Below are positions 52,783 through 61,514 of a stretch of DNA of 64,000 nt, in pieces (within the stretch, counting starts at the first letter, position 1; every line of letters starts with the position of its first letter). The DNA lies in contig NZ_CP014545.1 of NCBI RefSeq assembly GCF_001586275.1, forward strand, positions 1,018,501-1,082,500, written 5' to 3'. Under the pieces are notes generated by a model. The model was not told where the DNA came from and ran no database searches. It saw only the letters and a program-made list of their open reading frames with translations. Position numbers and translations under genes: made by a program. Origin of the DNA: Sphingorhabdus sp. M41. GTDB taxonomy: Bacteria > Pseudomonadota > Alphaproteobacteria > Sphingomonadales > Sphingomonadaceae.

Positions 52783-53997
52783 ATGCGTGACAATGGAATT
52801 TTGAAACGACCGTTCGAGCGACGCGGTGTCATCCAGTTGGCAGCAGGCACGATGACTGCAGGATTGGCACTGGGTGCGACCGGTGCTTCTGCAAAAGCAG
52901 GTGCGGACAGTCCGACAGCCGGAGGCGCAAAAGGCCGCAAGCCAATCATCATTGATGGGCTTGGCGGCATATCGAATGTTAATCTGCGAATATTGCCGGA
53001 AGAGAAATCGGGTGATCCAGCAGTGCCGGATAAGGGAATCGACGCACGCGCGCTCGAGGATGTGAAAGCGTCCGGAATGAGCGCGGTCAATGTCACCATT
53101 GGCTATGTTGCCGGAGAAATGGAGCCATTCGAACATAGCGTCCGGGAAGTCGGGCAGTGGGATGCTCTGATCAGGCGAAATAATGACCGTCTGGCTAAGG
53201 TACTGACGGCACAGGATATTCGTGATGCCCACGGTTCGGGCAAGGCCGGTGTCATCTTGGGGTTTCAGAATGCAGCAATGATGGGGGATGACGCGAGCCG
53301 TGTCGAAATTTTCGCCAATCTGGGCGTGCGGGTCATTCAGCTCACTTACAATGTCCGCAATCAAATCGGCGACGGATCGATGGTCTCCGAAAACCGGGGG
53401 CTGACCGAATTTGGACGCGAGGTGGTGGCACAGCTCAACGCCAATAATATTTTGGTGGACCTCAGTCATAGCGGCGAACGCACCTGTCTGGATGCGCTGG
53501 CTGCTTCCAAAGTCCCTATCGCGATTACGCACACCGGTTGCCGCGCTGTCACCGATCTGCCGCGCAACAAAAGCGATCAGGAATTGAAATTGCTGGCCGA
53601 CAAAGGCGGTGTTGCCGGCATGTATTACATGCCCTTTCTGGCAACCGGACGTCAGGCGCTGGCTGCCGATCTGGTTGCGCATATGGAACATGCGATCAAT
53701 GTCTGTGGTGAGGATCATGTTGGCATCGGCAGTGATGGCGGCGTTTCCGCCGTTGATGACATGTCCGCCTATCGTGCAATGATCAGGAAGGAAGTCGCTG
53801 CGCGCCGGGCAGCTGGTATCGGCGCGAAGGGGGAAACGGCTGACATCGTTCCCATGCTCCCTGACTTGCAGGGGCCGGACAAATATTGGAAACTAGCAGA
53901 TATGCTCGAATCAAGAGGCCATAAGGCAGCGCGTATCGACAAGATACTCGGCGGCAATTTTCTGCGCCTGATGGATGACGTCTGGACAGGAGTTTAG
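52783..53997 (+). CDS. M19 (membrane dipeptidase)-family protein with altered metal ligands
   Basis: The 404-residue protein has a Tat-like signal (FERRGVIQLAAGTMTAGLAL). The M19 fold shows ILVDLSHSGERT, PIAITHTGCRAV and HVGIGSDGGVSAVDD, keeping two His and one Asp of the metal site. The usual N-terminal HxD is absent (IIIDGLGGISN) and the bridging Glu is Gln (VILGFQNAAMM). A clade of M19 proteins with FQN exists as I recall, so it may be a different specificity. The start at 52783 follows GAAGGA. It lies in the operon with the amidohydrolase. Confidence 0.88.
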   Translation: MRDNGILKRPFERRGVIQLAAGTMTAGLALGATGASAKAGADSPTAGGAKGRKPIIIDGLGGISNVNLRILPEEKSGDPAVPDKGIDARALEDVKASGMSAVNVTIGYVAGEMEPFEHSVREVGQWDALIRRNNDRLAKVLTAQDIRDAHGSGKAGVILGFQNAAMMGDDASRVEIFANLGVRVIQLTYNVRNQIGDGSMVSENRGLTEFGREVVAQLNANNILVDLSHSGERTCLDALAASKVPIAITHTGCRAVTDLPRNKSDQELKLLADKGGVAGMYYMPFLATGRQALAADLVAHMEHAINVCGEDHVGIGSDGGVSAVDDMSAYRAMIRKEVAARRAAGIGAKGETADIVPMLPDLQGPDKYWKLADMLESRGHKAARIDKILGGNFLRLMDDVWTGV

Positions 53998-54024
53998 CCG
54001 ATCAGCCAGGAACTCGTCACTTAT

Positions 54025-54912
54025 GTGAATACCGTCATTATTGGGTGGGGCTTGATCGCCGTGATGTTCAGCCTTGGCCTTTCCCTGACCGTCAAGGATT
54101 TCGCTTACGTCCTGCAAAACCGGAGGAGCATTGGCGCTGGCCTGATCGGTCAGCTGCTATTGCTGCCACCGCTGGGTTGCGCGGTCGTGATCCTGTTCGG
54201 ACTGCCGCCCGCGCTCGCCATCGGTCTCTTGATCCTGGCGTTCAGCCCAGGCGGAATAACCTCCAATGCGGTGGTCTTTGCCGCCAAGGGCAATGTGGCT
54301 CTGTCCGTGGTGCTGACCTCGATAGCCAGCTTGGTCACGGTTTTGTCGACGCCGCTTCTGATCAATCTGTCGCTGGACTATTTTATGACAGAAGGCACGG
54401 CGCCAGCCTTTTCTGTTGTAGATACGGTTGGCCGTCTGTTTCAGATGACCATATTGCCGATTGTCCTGGGAATGATCATCCGCCGTGGGGTTCCGGCACT
54501 TGCAGAGCGGCTGGTTGTTTGGTTGCGGCCGGCTGCGCTGATTGTGTTGCTCTGCGTCATCGGCTTTTCGGTCTATATCAGCGCCGATCTGGTGTGGCAG
54601 AATATTGCTATTGCCGGACCTGCGGTCTTGGCTTTGAACATATTCGCAATGCTGCTGGGCCTGTGGCTGGCAAGAATGTTCCGGCTGGACGATAGGGACT
54701 CGATTACTATCGGCATAGAAGTGGGCGTGCAAAATGCCACGGTCGCTACCTTTCTGACCATGGCGGTGATGAACGATATCGTGCTGGCTGTGATCCCGAC
54801 CCTATATGGCGTGCTCATGCTTGTGAATGCGTTCATATTGGTCCGCATCTGGCGATCCGGAAAACTCGCGAAAATATTCGGTCGGCCTGCAAATTCAGCG
54901 GCTGGGGCATAA
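54025..54912 (+). CDS. bile-acid:sodium-symporter-family transporter
   Basis: The 295-residue protein has nine or ten hydrophobic segments, including LIAVMFSLGLSLTVKDF, GLLILAFSPGGITSNAVVF (family crossover motif), and VGVQNATVATFLTMAVM. It should be an inner-membrane transporter for an organic anion. The GTG start at 54025 has CAGGA upstream at loose spacing. It is followed after 6 bp by the cyclodeaminase gene. Confidence 0.92.
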   Translation: MNTVIIGWGLIAVMFSLGLSLTVKDFAYVLQNRRSIGAGLIGQLLLLPPLGCAVVILFGLPPALAIGLLILAFSPGGITSNAVVFAAKGNVALSVVLTSIASLVTVLSTPLLINLSLDYFMTEGTAPAFSVVDTVGRLFQMTILPIVLGMIIRRGVPALAERLVVWLRPAALIVLLCVIGFSVYISADLVWQNIAIAGPAVLALNIFAMLLGLWLARMFRLDDRDSITIGIEVGVQNATVATFLTMAVMNDIVLAVIPTLYGVLMLVNAFILVRIWRSGKLAKIFGRPANSAAGA

Positions 54913-54918
54913 GACAGA

Positions 54919-55899
54919 ATGTATTATATTTCCGGAGAAGAAATCACCTCGATATTGAGCTATTCAAAATGTATCGAGCTGATGCGCAAGGCGATGGAAA
55001 CCGTGGCCAGGGGCGATAGCGTTTTGCCTTTGCGGCAGGCCATACCTTTGCCAGATAGTGACAATAAACTGGGCGTGATGCCCGGCTATCTGGGCGGCGA
55101 TGATCGGGCGTTTGGTGTGAAATTGCTCAGCCTCTATCCGGGCAATCCCGAGGCCGGTTTTCCTTCTCATATGGGTCTTTATACGCTGTTCGATGCCGAG
55201 CATGGCGAGCCGCTGGCGATCATGAATGCCAATGCGCTGACCGCCATTCGCACCGCCAGCATGACCGCTGCCGCGACGGACATATTGGCGCGCAAGGATG
55301 CCAAAATCATGTTGGTTGTTGGTACGGGCGAGCAGGCAGAGAGCCATATTCATGCGCTGTGCGAAGTGCGGCAATTTGAGGAAATCCGTATCTGGGGACG
55401 CAGCCTGGAAAAGGCTCGGGCGCTGGTCGCTGGATTGCAGACCGCTACGTCAGTGAAGTTGACCGCCGTCGGCGACCTCCATGCAGCCACCCAAGGCGCA
55501 GATATCATCACTGCGGTCACTGCCTCGCCGACGCCTCTGCTTGACGCAAGCTGTCTTGAGGCAGGCATGCACGTCAATAGCGTCGGAGCAAGCCATAGAG
55601 GGGTAATGGAGATTGCGCCCGATATGCTGGCGAATAGCCGCTTCATTGTCGATCATCTGCCAGCCGCTCTGGATCAGGCCGGGGAACTGCTCGCTGCGCT
55701 GGATCAGGGCATTATTTCCGGCGTCGATATGGTCCCGCAGATTGGCGATGTGTTTCTGGGGAAAGCAAAAGGCAGGACAGCCGATCAGGATGTGACGATC
55801 TACAAATCGCTCGGGATCGCGGCGCAGGATATTGCTGCGGCAAAATATATCTTGAGCGAATCCAAAGCGAAGGGGCTGGGAACCGAGCTATCTTTATAG
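54919..55899 (+). CDS. ornithine cyclodeaminase / mu-crystallin family protein
   Basis: The 326-residue protein has the NAD-binding motif MLVVGTGEQAESHIHALCEV near residue 133, and the substrate region IRTASMTAAATDIL and YLGGDDRAFGVKLL. Members include ornithine cyclodeaminase, alanine dehydrogenase and ketimine reductases, so it probably interconverts an amino acid and an imine or keto acid. It is last in the operon begun at 51205. Confidence 0.94.
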   Translation: MYYISGEEITSILSYSKCIELMRKAMETVARGDSVLPLRQAIPLPDSDNKLGVMPGYLGGDDRAFGVKLLSLYPGNPEAGFPSHMGLYTLFDAEHGEPLAIMNANALTAIRTASMTAAATDILARKDAKIMLVVGTGEQAESHIHALCEVRQFEEIRIWGRSLEKARALVAGLQTATSVKLTAVGDLHAATQGADIITAVTASPTPLLDASCLEAGMHVNSVGASHRGVMEIAPDMLANSRFIVDHLPAALDQAGELLAALDQGIISGVDMVPQIGDVFLGKAKGRTADQDVTIYKSLGIAAQDIAAAKYILSESKAKGLGTELSL

Positions 55900-55951
55900 G
55901 CAATGCTGACCGGTCGCTTTGCCGCATTGCTATGTCCGATATCGCGGTTCT

Positions 55952-57409
55952 TTACGGAAATTTGATCGCGACATCCGCCGGGGCACAGGTCTGCGATCTG
56001 ACGGCTTTCGGATTTTTGGCAAACCGCGCGAGTGGTTCGGTCAGGCAATCCTGGCTTGTGATATAGGCTGCGTGGGGAGCGTCGGTTAAGGTCAGCATTG
56101 TGACTGAAGCGCTGGCGCGGAGGCTGGCTGCGTGTTTTGCCGCGGAATCATAGGGTGTTTTGGGGTCTAATGTGCCTTGCAAAATCAGCATCGGTGGCAT
56201 GGCGACGGGCATTGCCAGCGCCGGGGGGGCTTCATATAGTGGAAACTGGTTGCTCACCAGCAGGCCGGGGAGCGGGCTGGTAAATCCCAGAGCTGCTTTT
56301 TCTGCTGCCAGTTGCTCGGCTGTCAGCTCGGGGCGGCTGTTGGATTCGGAGCCGGTGATGATCGCGGACAGGGGAATTGAAGATGTCGCCTGCTGGAACC
56401 GGGTGATATTACTCCAATATGCCTCGGCGCTCTGAATGATATTCTGGATCAGCGCACCCGCTGCGGCATCTCTGTTCGACAAGGCGGCAATGATATCGGG
56501 AATCCGGTTGCGGGCGCTTGGCACATCGAGAAGCAGGCCGAGCAGTTGCCGGATGTCGCCATTGGGAATGCTATCCAGACCGGGCATGTCTGCCCCTGCA
56601 TCTATATCTTTGAGCAAAGCACGATAGGTGTCGACTGCATCTTTTCCCAGACTGCAATTGCTGTCTGCTGCACAGCGATCGAGCAGGGCCATTCCGACCC
56701 GGTCGGTGGTTTGCGAACGATAGGACAGGCCATTCAGATGATCGGACGGCGCGGGTGTCAGCGAATCGAGGATGATGCCGTCGATATCGGTGGTCGCCAG
56801 CCTGGCATATTCCAGCACCAGCGAAGTTCCGTAGGACACACCATAAACCAGCGTTTTTCCGTTGGAACCCAGTGTCGAAACGAGCGTGTCGAGATCACGG
56901 GCGGCGTTCCTCTGGCTGAAGCTATTGGCTCTCTTGGGGTCTGCATATAGCTGCCCGAAACAGGTCCCCCATTCCGCGCCGGCGAGGGCCAGCCCATCCG
57001 CGCTATCCGGCGTTTCCTCCGGCATGCACAATTTCGACGAGTAGCCGGTGCCACGATGGTCGGGAACCATGACATCATAATCGGCAAATGTCTGTCTGAA
57101 GAAATCTATGTCCGCATAGAAACTGGCACCGGATTCGCCGGGTCCGCCGGCAATCAGCCATATCTCGCCCTGATGCTCGCCGCGGGCGGGGAATTTGCGG
57201 ACGAACAGTTGGACGGGCTCATCCTGCGAATCACTGTGATCGATTGTGGTTTCGATACACAGGCTGTCGGACAGATTCGCGTGCACATTCCGGTCGTCGC
57301 AGGCGGTGGATCCGGATTTTGCGATCCGTTCATCGGGAGTGGCGCAGGCACTCAAGGCTATGGTCGCCAGAACGGCAGGAAGGACTGTCTGGAGATATTT
57401 CACTGGCAA
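55952..57409 (-). CDS. S33-type exported peptidase
   Basis: The 485-residue protein has a lipoprotein signal ending LSACATPDE and the TAP-like alpha/beta hydrolase plan: IAGGPGESGASFYADIDF (oxyanion region), PDHRGTGYSSKL, the nucleophile elbow VYGVSYGTSLVLEYA near residue 195, Asp in GTLDPKTPYDSA and His in TDAPHAAYIT. It probably removes N-terminal residues from peptides outside the cytoplasm. It converges with the peptide-operon genes. Confidence 0.93.
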   Translation of the reverse strand: MPVKYLQTVLPAVLATIALSACATPDERIAKSGSTACDDRNVHANLSDSLCIETTIDHSDSQDEPVQLFVRKFPARGEHQGEIWLIAGGPGESGASFYADIDFFRQTFADYDVMVPDHRGTGYSSKLCMPEETPDSADGLALAGAEWGTCFGQLYADPKRANSFSQRNAARDLDTLVSTLGSNGKTLVYGVSYGTSLVLEYARLATTDIDGIILDSLTPAPSDHLNGLSYRSQTTDRVGMALLDRCAADSNCSLGKDAVDTYRALLKDIDAGADMPGLDSIPNGDIRQLLGLLLDVPSARNRIPDIIAALSNRDAAAGALIQNIIQSAEAYWSNITRFQQATSSIPLSAIITGSESNSRPELTAEQLAAEKAALGFTSPLPGLLVSNQFPLYEAPPALAMPVAMPPMLILQGTLDPKTPYDSAAKHAASLRASASVTMLTLTDAPHAAYITSQDCLTEPLARFAKNPKAVRSQTCAPADVAIKFP

Positions 57410-57443
57410 CTTTCGGACTGAAATTGAGCGGAAGGCCGAGGAC

Positions 57444-59435
57444 TCAACCCTTATAATTTTTGCCGATATAGCGCGTCAGCGGCGTGTCGCTGCGGATCGT
57501 CGGGCCGCGCGGGTTTTTCGTGTCATAGACCACCGCATTTTCCAGCACCCGCTTGACGTAATTGCGGGTTTCGGAAATCGGAATATCCTCGATCCACTGG
57601 ACCCAGTCGATCCCGCCCATGCGCGGGTCGCCATTGGCGCGGAGCCATTTGTTCACATTGCCGGGGCCGGCATTATAGGCCGCGACGGCGAGCGGGTAGC
57701 TGCCGCCATAATAATCCATCATCCGCTGGATATAGCCGCTACCGAGGCGGATATTATATTGCGGATCATCGGTCAGCGACGAGAGATTGTAGGACAGATT
57801 TGCCTTGCCCGACTGTTCCCGGGCAGTGCCGGGCATTAGCTGCATCAGGCCGCGGGCACCAGCGTGGCTGATCGCGCCTTCGGCGAACTGGCTTTCCTGA
57901 CGGGTGATCGCGTGGATCAGGGTCCAGCTGCTTTCATGACCAAAGGGAACATTCATGGTCGGAAAGGATGTTTCGTCAATCGCGCCGACGCCAGCGCTCA
58001 AGGCGCTGATACCCTTGATCACGCCAAGGTCGCGTGCGCCGATGCGAGTTGCAAGATCGCTGAGCAGCACATAATCCTTGGCTGTCTTGGCGTTATAGGC
58101 AAGCGCCCGGTGAAAGCGGATCTGCTCGCGCCAGGGACCGGTGCGGATCGAAGCCTTGGCCGCGATGACCAGTGGCTCGCTGTCATAGGCTTTCCGGTCT
58201 TCTTCGGTTATCTCGATCGCAGGTTTGCGATTGAAGACCGGGAGTGGACGCCCCAGCCGTTCCAGTGACAATTGACCATAGAAATGGTCTGGGAATTCAG
58301 CGGCTTTTTCGAAATAGGCCTTGGCCTGTTCCTTCTGCCCGGCTTCGGCGGCCGCGCGGCCGGCCCAATAATAGCCCTTGGATGTGATGTTGGGCGAATC
58401 ATAGGATCGCGCATAGAGATCGAACATCGGCACCGCTTTGGCCGGTTGCCGCATGCCGTTCAGGGCAGCTGTGCCTGCTATCCATGCCAGATCGGAATAT
58501 TTATCCCGCACCCGGCTATTCTGATCGGCGATCCGGGTCGGAACGGCATAGGCATCCTCGATTTTCGTGGCGATATTGTAGGCGGTCGACCATTGCCGGT
58601 CATTGGCGGCAGCTTCGGCGTTGATCAGCATTGCCTCGAACCAGGTATCGGGAGCCGCTGGCTTGACGCGCAATTCCGGACGGGTGGCTAGCAATTGCCG
58701 CGCCGCCGCGCTTTGGCCCTGATTGCGTAAATAGCGGGCGCGATCGGCCAGATAGCCAGCGTCATCGCGAGCAATAGCGCCGACTGCGCTGGCCTTGTCA
58801 TTGGCATCGGAAGATTCTGTTAGCTGGGATAGTCTCGCTTCGAACACCGGTCGCCGCGTAGACGAGGTGAAGCTCAACTGGCGCGCTGCATCCCGCGTCG
58901 CTCTCGCCCATAACAGCGCGTCCATCCGCGCGTCATGATCATCGACGCTGAATGCGGAACTGAACCGCGAGATGAGTACAGCTTCATCCTCGTCGGTCAG
59001 AGTGCCGCCACGCCAGGCGGTTCTGGCCCATTGCTTAGCCAGATCCTGCTTCCCGGTCGCTTGCAGGGCAACTGCGAATTTTGCAGCACCCGCGTTGGTG
59101 ATCGGTTCGAATCGACCGAAAAAGGCGAGTACACGGGCAGGGGAGAAGCTGTTGATATTGATCGCCTGTTCGGCGTTGCGTTGCATCCTCGTGTCTTCTG
59201 GCCAGCCGGGGAAAGTCACCAAGAACCCGGCATAATCTTCAAAAGAATAATTGTCTGACTGCGTTAACACGCGCCAGCGTTGCAAGCCCAGAACCGCATT
59301 GCCGCCGGTCGGATCGGACAGGCCTGCGTTTTCATTTTGCCAGCCCATTTGCTCGCCGATATTGTCGGCTGCCATGCAGGTGGCAGGGCTGAAAAGCAGT
59401 GCCGCTATAACAAATCTTGATACCATGCTGGACAT
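57444..59435 (-). CDS. lytic murein transglycosylase (Slt type)
   Basis: The 663-residue exported enzyme cleaves peptidoglycan to anhydro-muropeptides. It has a signal (FVIAALLFSPATCMA), a long helical superhelix-like region, and a C-terminal SLT domain from about residue 500 with catalytic Glu in ITRQESQFAEGAISHAGARG, LMQLMPGTA, and AVAAYNAGPGNVNKWL. The order matches soluble Slt70 proteins. An alternative start three codons in is possible. Confidence 0.95.
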   Translation of the reverse strand: MSSMVSRFVIAALLFSPATCMAADNIGEQMGWQNENAGLSDPTGGNAVLGLQRWRVLTQSDNYSFEDYAGFLVTFPGWPEDTRMQRNAEQAININSFSPARVLAFFGRFEPITNAGAAKFAVALQATGKQDLAKQWARTAWRGGTLTDEDEAVLISRFSSAFSVDDHDARMDALLWARATRDAARQLSFTSSTRRPVFEARLSQLTESSDANDKASAVGAIARDDAGYLADRARYLRNQGQSAAARQLLATRPELRVKPAAPDTWFEAMLINAEAAANDRQWSTAYNIATKIEDAYAVPTRIADQNSRVRDKYSDLAWIAGTAALNGMRQPAKAVPMFDLYARSYDSPNITSKGYYWAGRAAAEAGQKEQAKAYFEKAAEFPDHFYGQLSLERLGRPLPVFNRKPAIEITEEDRKAYDSEPLVIAAKASIRTGPWREQIRFHRALAYNAKTAKDYVLLSDLATRIGARDLGVIKGISALSAGVGAIDETSFPTMNVPFGHESSWTLIHAITRQESQFAEGAISHAGARGLMQLMPGTAREQSGKANLSYNLSSLTDDPQYNIRLGSGYIQRMMDYYGGSYPLAVAAYNAGPGNVNKWLRANGDPRMGGIDWVQWIEDIPISETRNYVKRVLENAVVYDTKNPRGPTIRSDTPLTRYIGKNYKG

Positions 59436-59549
59436 TTTACGGCTAGGCTCCTTATCAGGCGCTGAACGGCGAACTATATCACCGTTAATATTGAAAATGA
59501 CTTGGTGGTGGCTTTGCCAATTTCCAAGGCAAACATAAAGGATTATTAG

Positions 59550-60425
59550 ATGTTCTCGGGCTCAATACCGGCTCTGGCGACTCCCTTTCGCGACGGATCG
59601 TTTGCCGAAGACCAGTTTCGCGCTCTGGTGGACTGGCAAATCGACCAGGGCAGCAGCGCTCTCGTTCCCTGCGGAACTACCGGCGAAGCTTCCACATTGT
59701 CCAATGCCGAGCATCACCGTGTCATCGAAATATGCATAGAGCAGGCGGCTGGCCGGGTACCGGTTATCGCTGGCTGTGGATCCAATGACACAACCAATGC
59801 CTTGCTGCATCTCAATTTCTCCAAGAAATGCGGCGCAGCGGCCGGTCTGGTCGTCGCCCCTTATTATAACAGGCCCAATCAGGAAGGCATTACCGCGCAT
59901 TTTACCACGCTGACGGAAAATGTTGATTTGCCGCTGGTTCTTTACAATGTGCCAGCCCGTACGGTGACGGACATCATGCCTGACACGGTGGCGGCCTTGT
60001 CGAAACTGCCCAATGTCGTGGCGATCAAGGATGCCAGTGGTGATCTCGACCGGGTCACCGCGCACCGGCTCAACTGCGCCGATGACTTCGTGATGCTGTC
60101 GGGCGTGGACGAGCTGTCGCTGGCGTTCAATGCCGCCGGCGGTGTTGGCTGTATCTCGGTCACCGCCAATGTCGCACCCAAATTATGCGCCGAGTTTCAG
60201 GCTGCCTGCGCCGCAGGCGACTATGCCAAGGCGCGCGAGCTGAACGATGTGCTCTATCCGCTGCACAAGTCCTTGTTCTCGGACGCATCTCCCGGCCCGA
60301 TCAAATATGCCATGTCGCGGGTTCTCGGAGATTTCTCGACCGATCTGCGCTTGCCGATGACACCGCCGTCCGAAGCCAGCCGCATGGCTGTGGATGCCGC
60401 TCTTGAAGGGGCTGGGCTGATCTGA
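59550..60425 (+). CDS. dapA: 4-hydroxy-tetrahydrodipicolinate synthase
   Basis: DapA makes the first committed intermediate of lysine and diaminopimelate. The 291-residue protein begins [20 protein letters not shown], has [14 protein letters not shown], the catalytic Tyr in [12 protein letters not shown] and the Schiff-base Lys in [14 protein letters not shown]. Its TGA overlaps the smpB ATG, so the pair is coupled. Confidence 0.98.
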   Translation: MFSGSIPALATPFRDGSFAEDQFRALVDWQIDQGSSALVPCGTTGEASTLSNAEHHRVIEICIEQAAGRVPVIAGCGSNDTTNALLHLNFSKKCGAAAGLVVAPYYNRPNQEGITAHFTTLTENVDLPLVLYNVPARTVTDIMPDTVAALSKLPNVVAIKDASGDLDRVTAHRLNCADDFVMLSGVDELSLAFNAAGGVGCISVTANVAPKLCAEFQAACAAGDYAKARELNDVLYPLHKSLFSDASPGPIKYAMSRVLGDFSTDLRLPMTPPSEASRMAVDAALEGAGLI

Positions 60426-60907
60426 TGGCAAAACCGCGGCCGAAGGAATTTGACAAGCAGAAGGTCGTCGCCGAAAACCGGCGTGCGCGCTATGACTATT
60501 TCTTGGATGACAAATTTGAAGCTGGAATCATGTTGACCGGTACGGAAGTGAAATCGCTACGCTTCGGGTCGGGCTCAATCGCCGAAAGCTATGCCGAGGT
60601 GAAGGATGACGAAGTCTGGCTGATCAACGCCAATATTCCTGAATGGAGCCATGGCAACCGGCACAATCATACCCCGACGCGTCCGCGCAAATTGCTGCTG
60701 AGCCGGCGCCAGATAAACAAGCTGCATGGCGCGGTGATGCGCAAGGGCATGACGATTGTACCGCTGTCGATCTATTTCAACAGCAAGGGTCGGGCGAAGC
60801 TGGAACTGGCACTGGCCAAGGGCAAGAAAGCGCCGGACAAGCGACAGACCGAAAAAGACCGCGACTGGAAAAGGCAGCAGGGTCGGCTGATGCGCGAACA
60901 TGGCTGA
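60425..60907 (+). CDS. smpB: tmRNA-binding protein SmpB
   Basis: SmpB delivers tmRNA to stalled ribosomes. The 160-residue protein has [54 protein letters not shown] and the basic C-terminal tail ([14 protein letters not shown]). Its RNA partner is the permuted ssrA at 2.6-2.9 kb. Start overlaps dapA; its stop overlaps the DUF2062 gene by 8 bp. Confidence 0.98.
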   Translation: MAKPRPKEFDKQKVVAENRRARYDYFLDDKFEAGIMLTGTEVKSLRFGSGSIAESYAEVKDDEVWLINANIPEWSHGNRHNHTPTRPRKLLLSRRQINKLHGAVMRKGMTIVPLSIYFNSKGRAKLELALAKGKKAPDKRQTEKDRDWKRQQGRLMREHG

Positions 60908-61514
60908 TCCCAAGCCCAATATCCATGACAAGGATTTTGCTGCGCGTTTGATCATGTTCGTTGTTCATTGGCTCCAGCGCAAGATGCCGACCCGTGCGGC
61001 AATGGAGCAGAATAAATATCTCAAGCCCATTGCCCATCGCTTCCTGCACTCGGAGCTTTGGCGCTTCACCAGACGCTCTGTACCGCGTGGTGTCGCCTTG
61101 GGGATGCTGGCGGCCTTTCTGGTCCCCGTCGGCCAGATATTCGCTGCAGTTTTTCTGGCGCTTCCGGTGCGCGCCAATGTGCCGATCGCAGCGATAACGA
61201 CTTTCATTACCAATCCCTTGACCTATCCATTCTGGATTGCCGCGGCCAACCAAACCGGAAAATTCGTCTTGCAGATAGATGCGATGACCGCCGGGCAGCC
61301 GATCAATACGCATATACAGAGCGAATTTGGCCAATGGCTCAGCTGGCTGGTGCGCGAGGCCGGTGTAACGGCGTTCGGGTTTCTGATGTTCGCGATATTT
61401 TTTGCCAGCATCGGCTATTTGATCAGTTCATTTGGATGGCGCTGGTGGATTGGACGCAAGCGAAAAGGGCGGTTGAGCAAAATTCTCGCCGACCGGACCG
61501 GCGATGGCCAGTAA
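60900..61514 (+). CDS. DUF2062 membrane protein
   Basis: The 204-residue protein has the DUF2062 pattern [20 protein letters not shown], then [20 protein letters not shown] and a C-terminal membrane segment ([18 protein letters not shown]). It is an inner-membrane protein with no established role. It overlaps smpB by 8 bp and cckA by 11 bp. Confidence 0.93.
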   Translation: MADPKPNIHDKDFAARLIMFVVHWLQRKMPTRAAMEQNKYLKPIAHRFLHSELWRFTRRSVPRGVALGMLAAFLVPVGQIFAAVFLALPVRANVPIAAITTFITNPLTYPFWIAAANQTGKFVLQIDAMTAGQPINTHIQSEFGQWLSWLVREAGVTAFGFLMFAIFFASIGYLISSFGWRWWIGRKRKGRLSKILADRTGDGQ

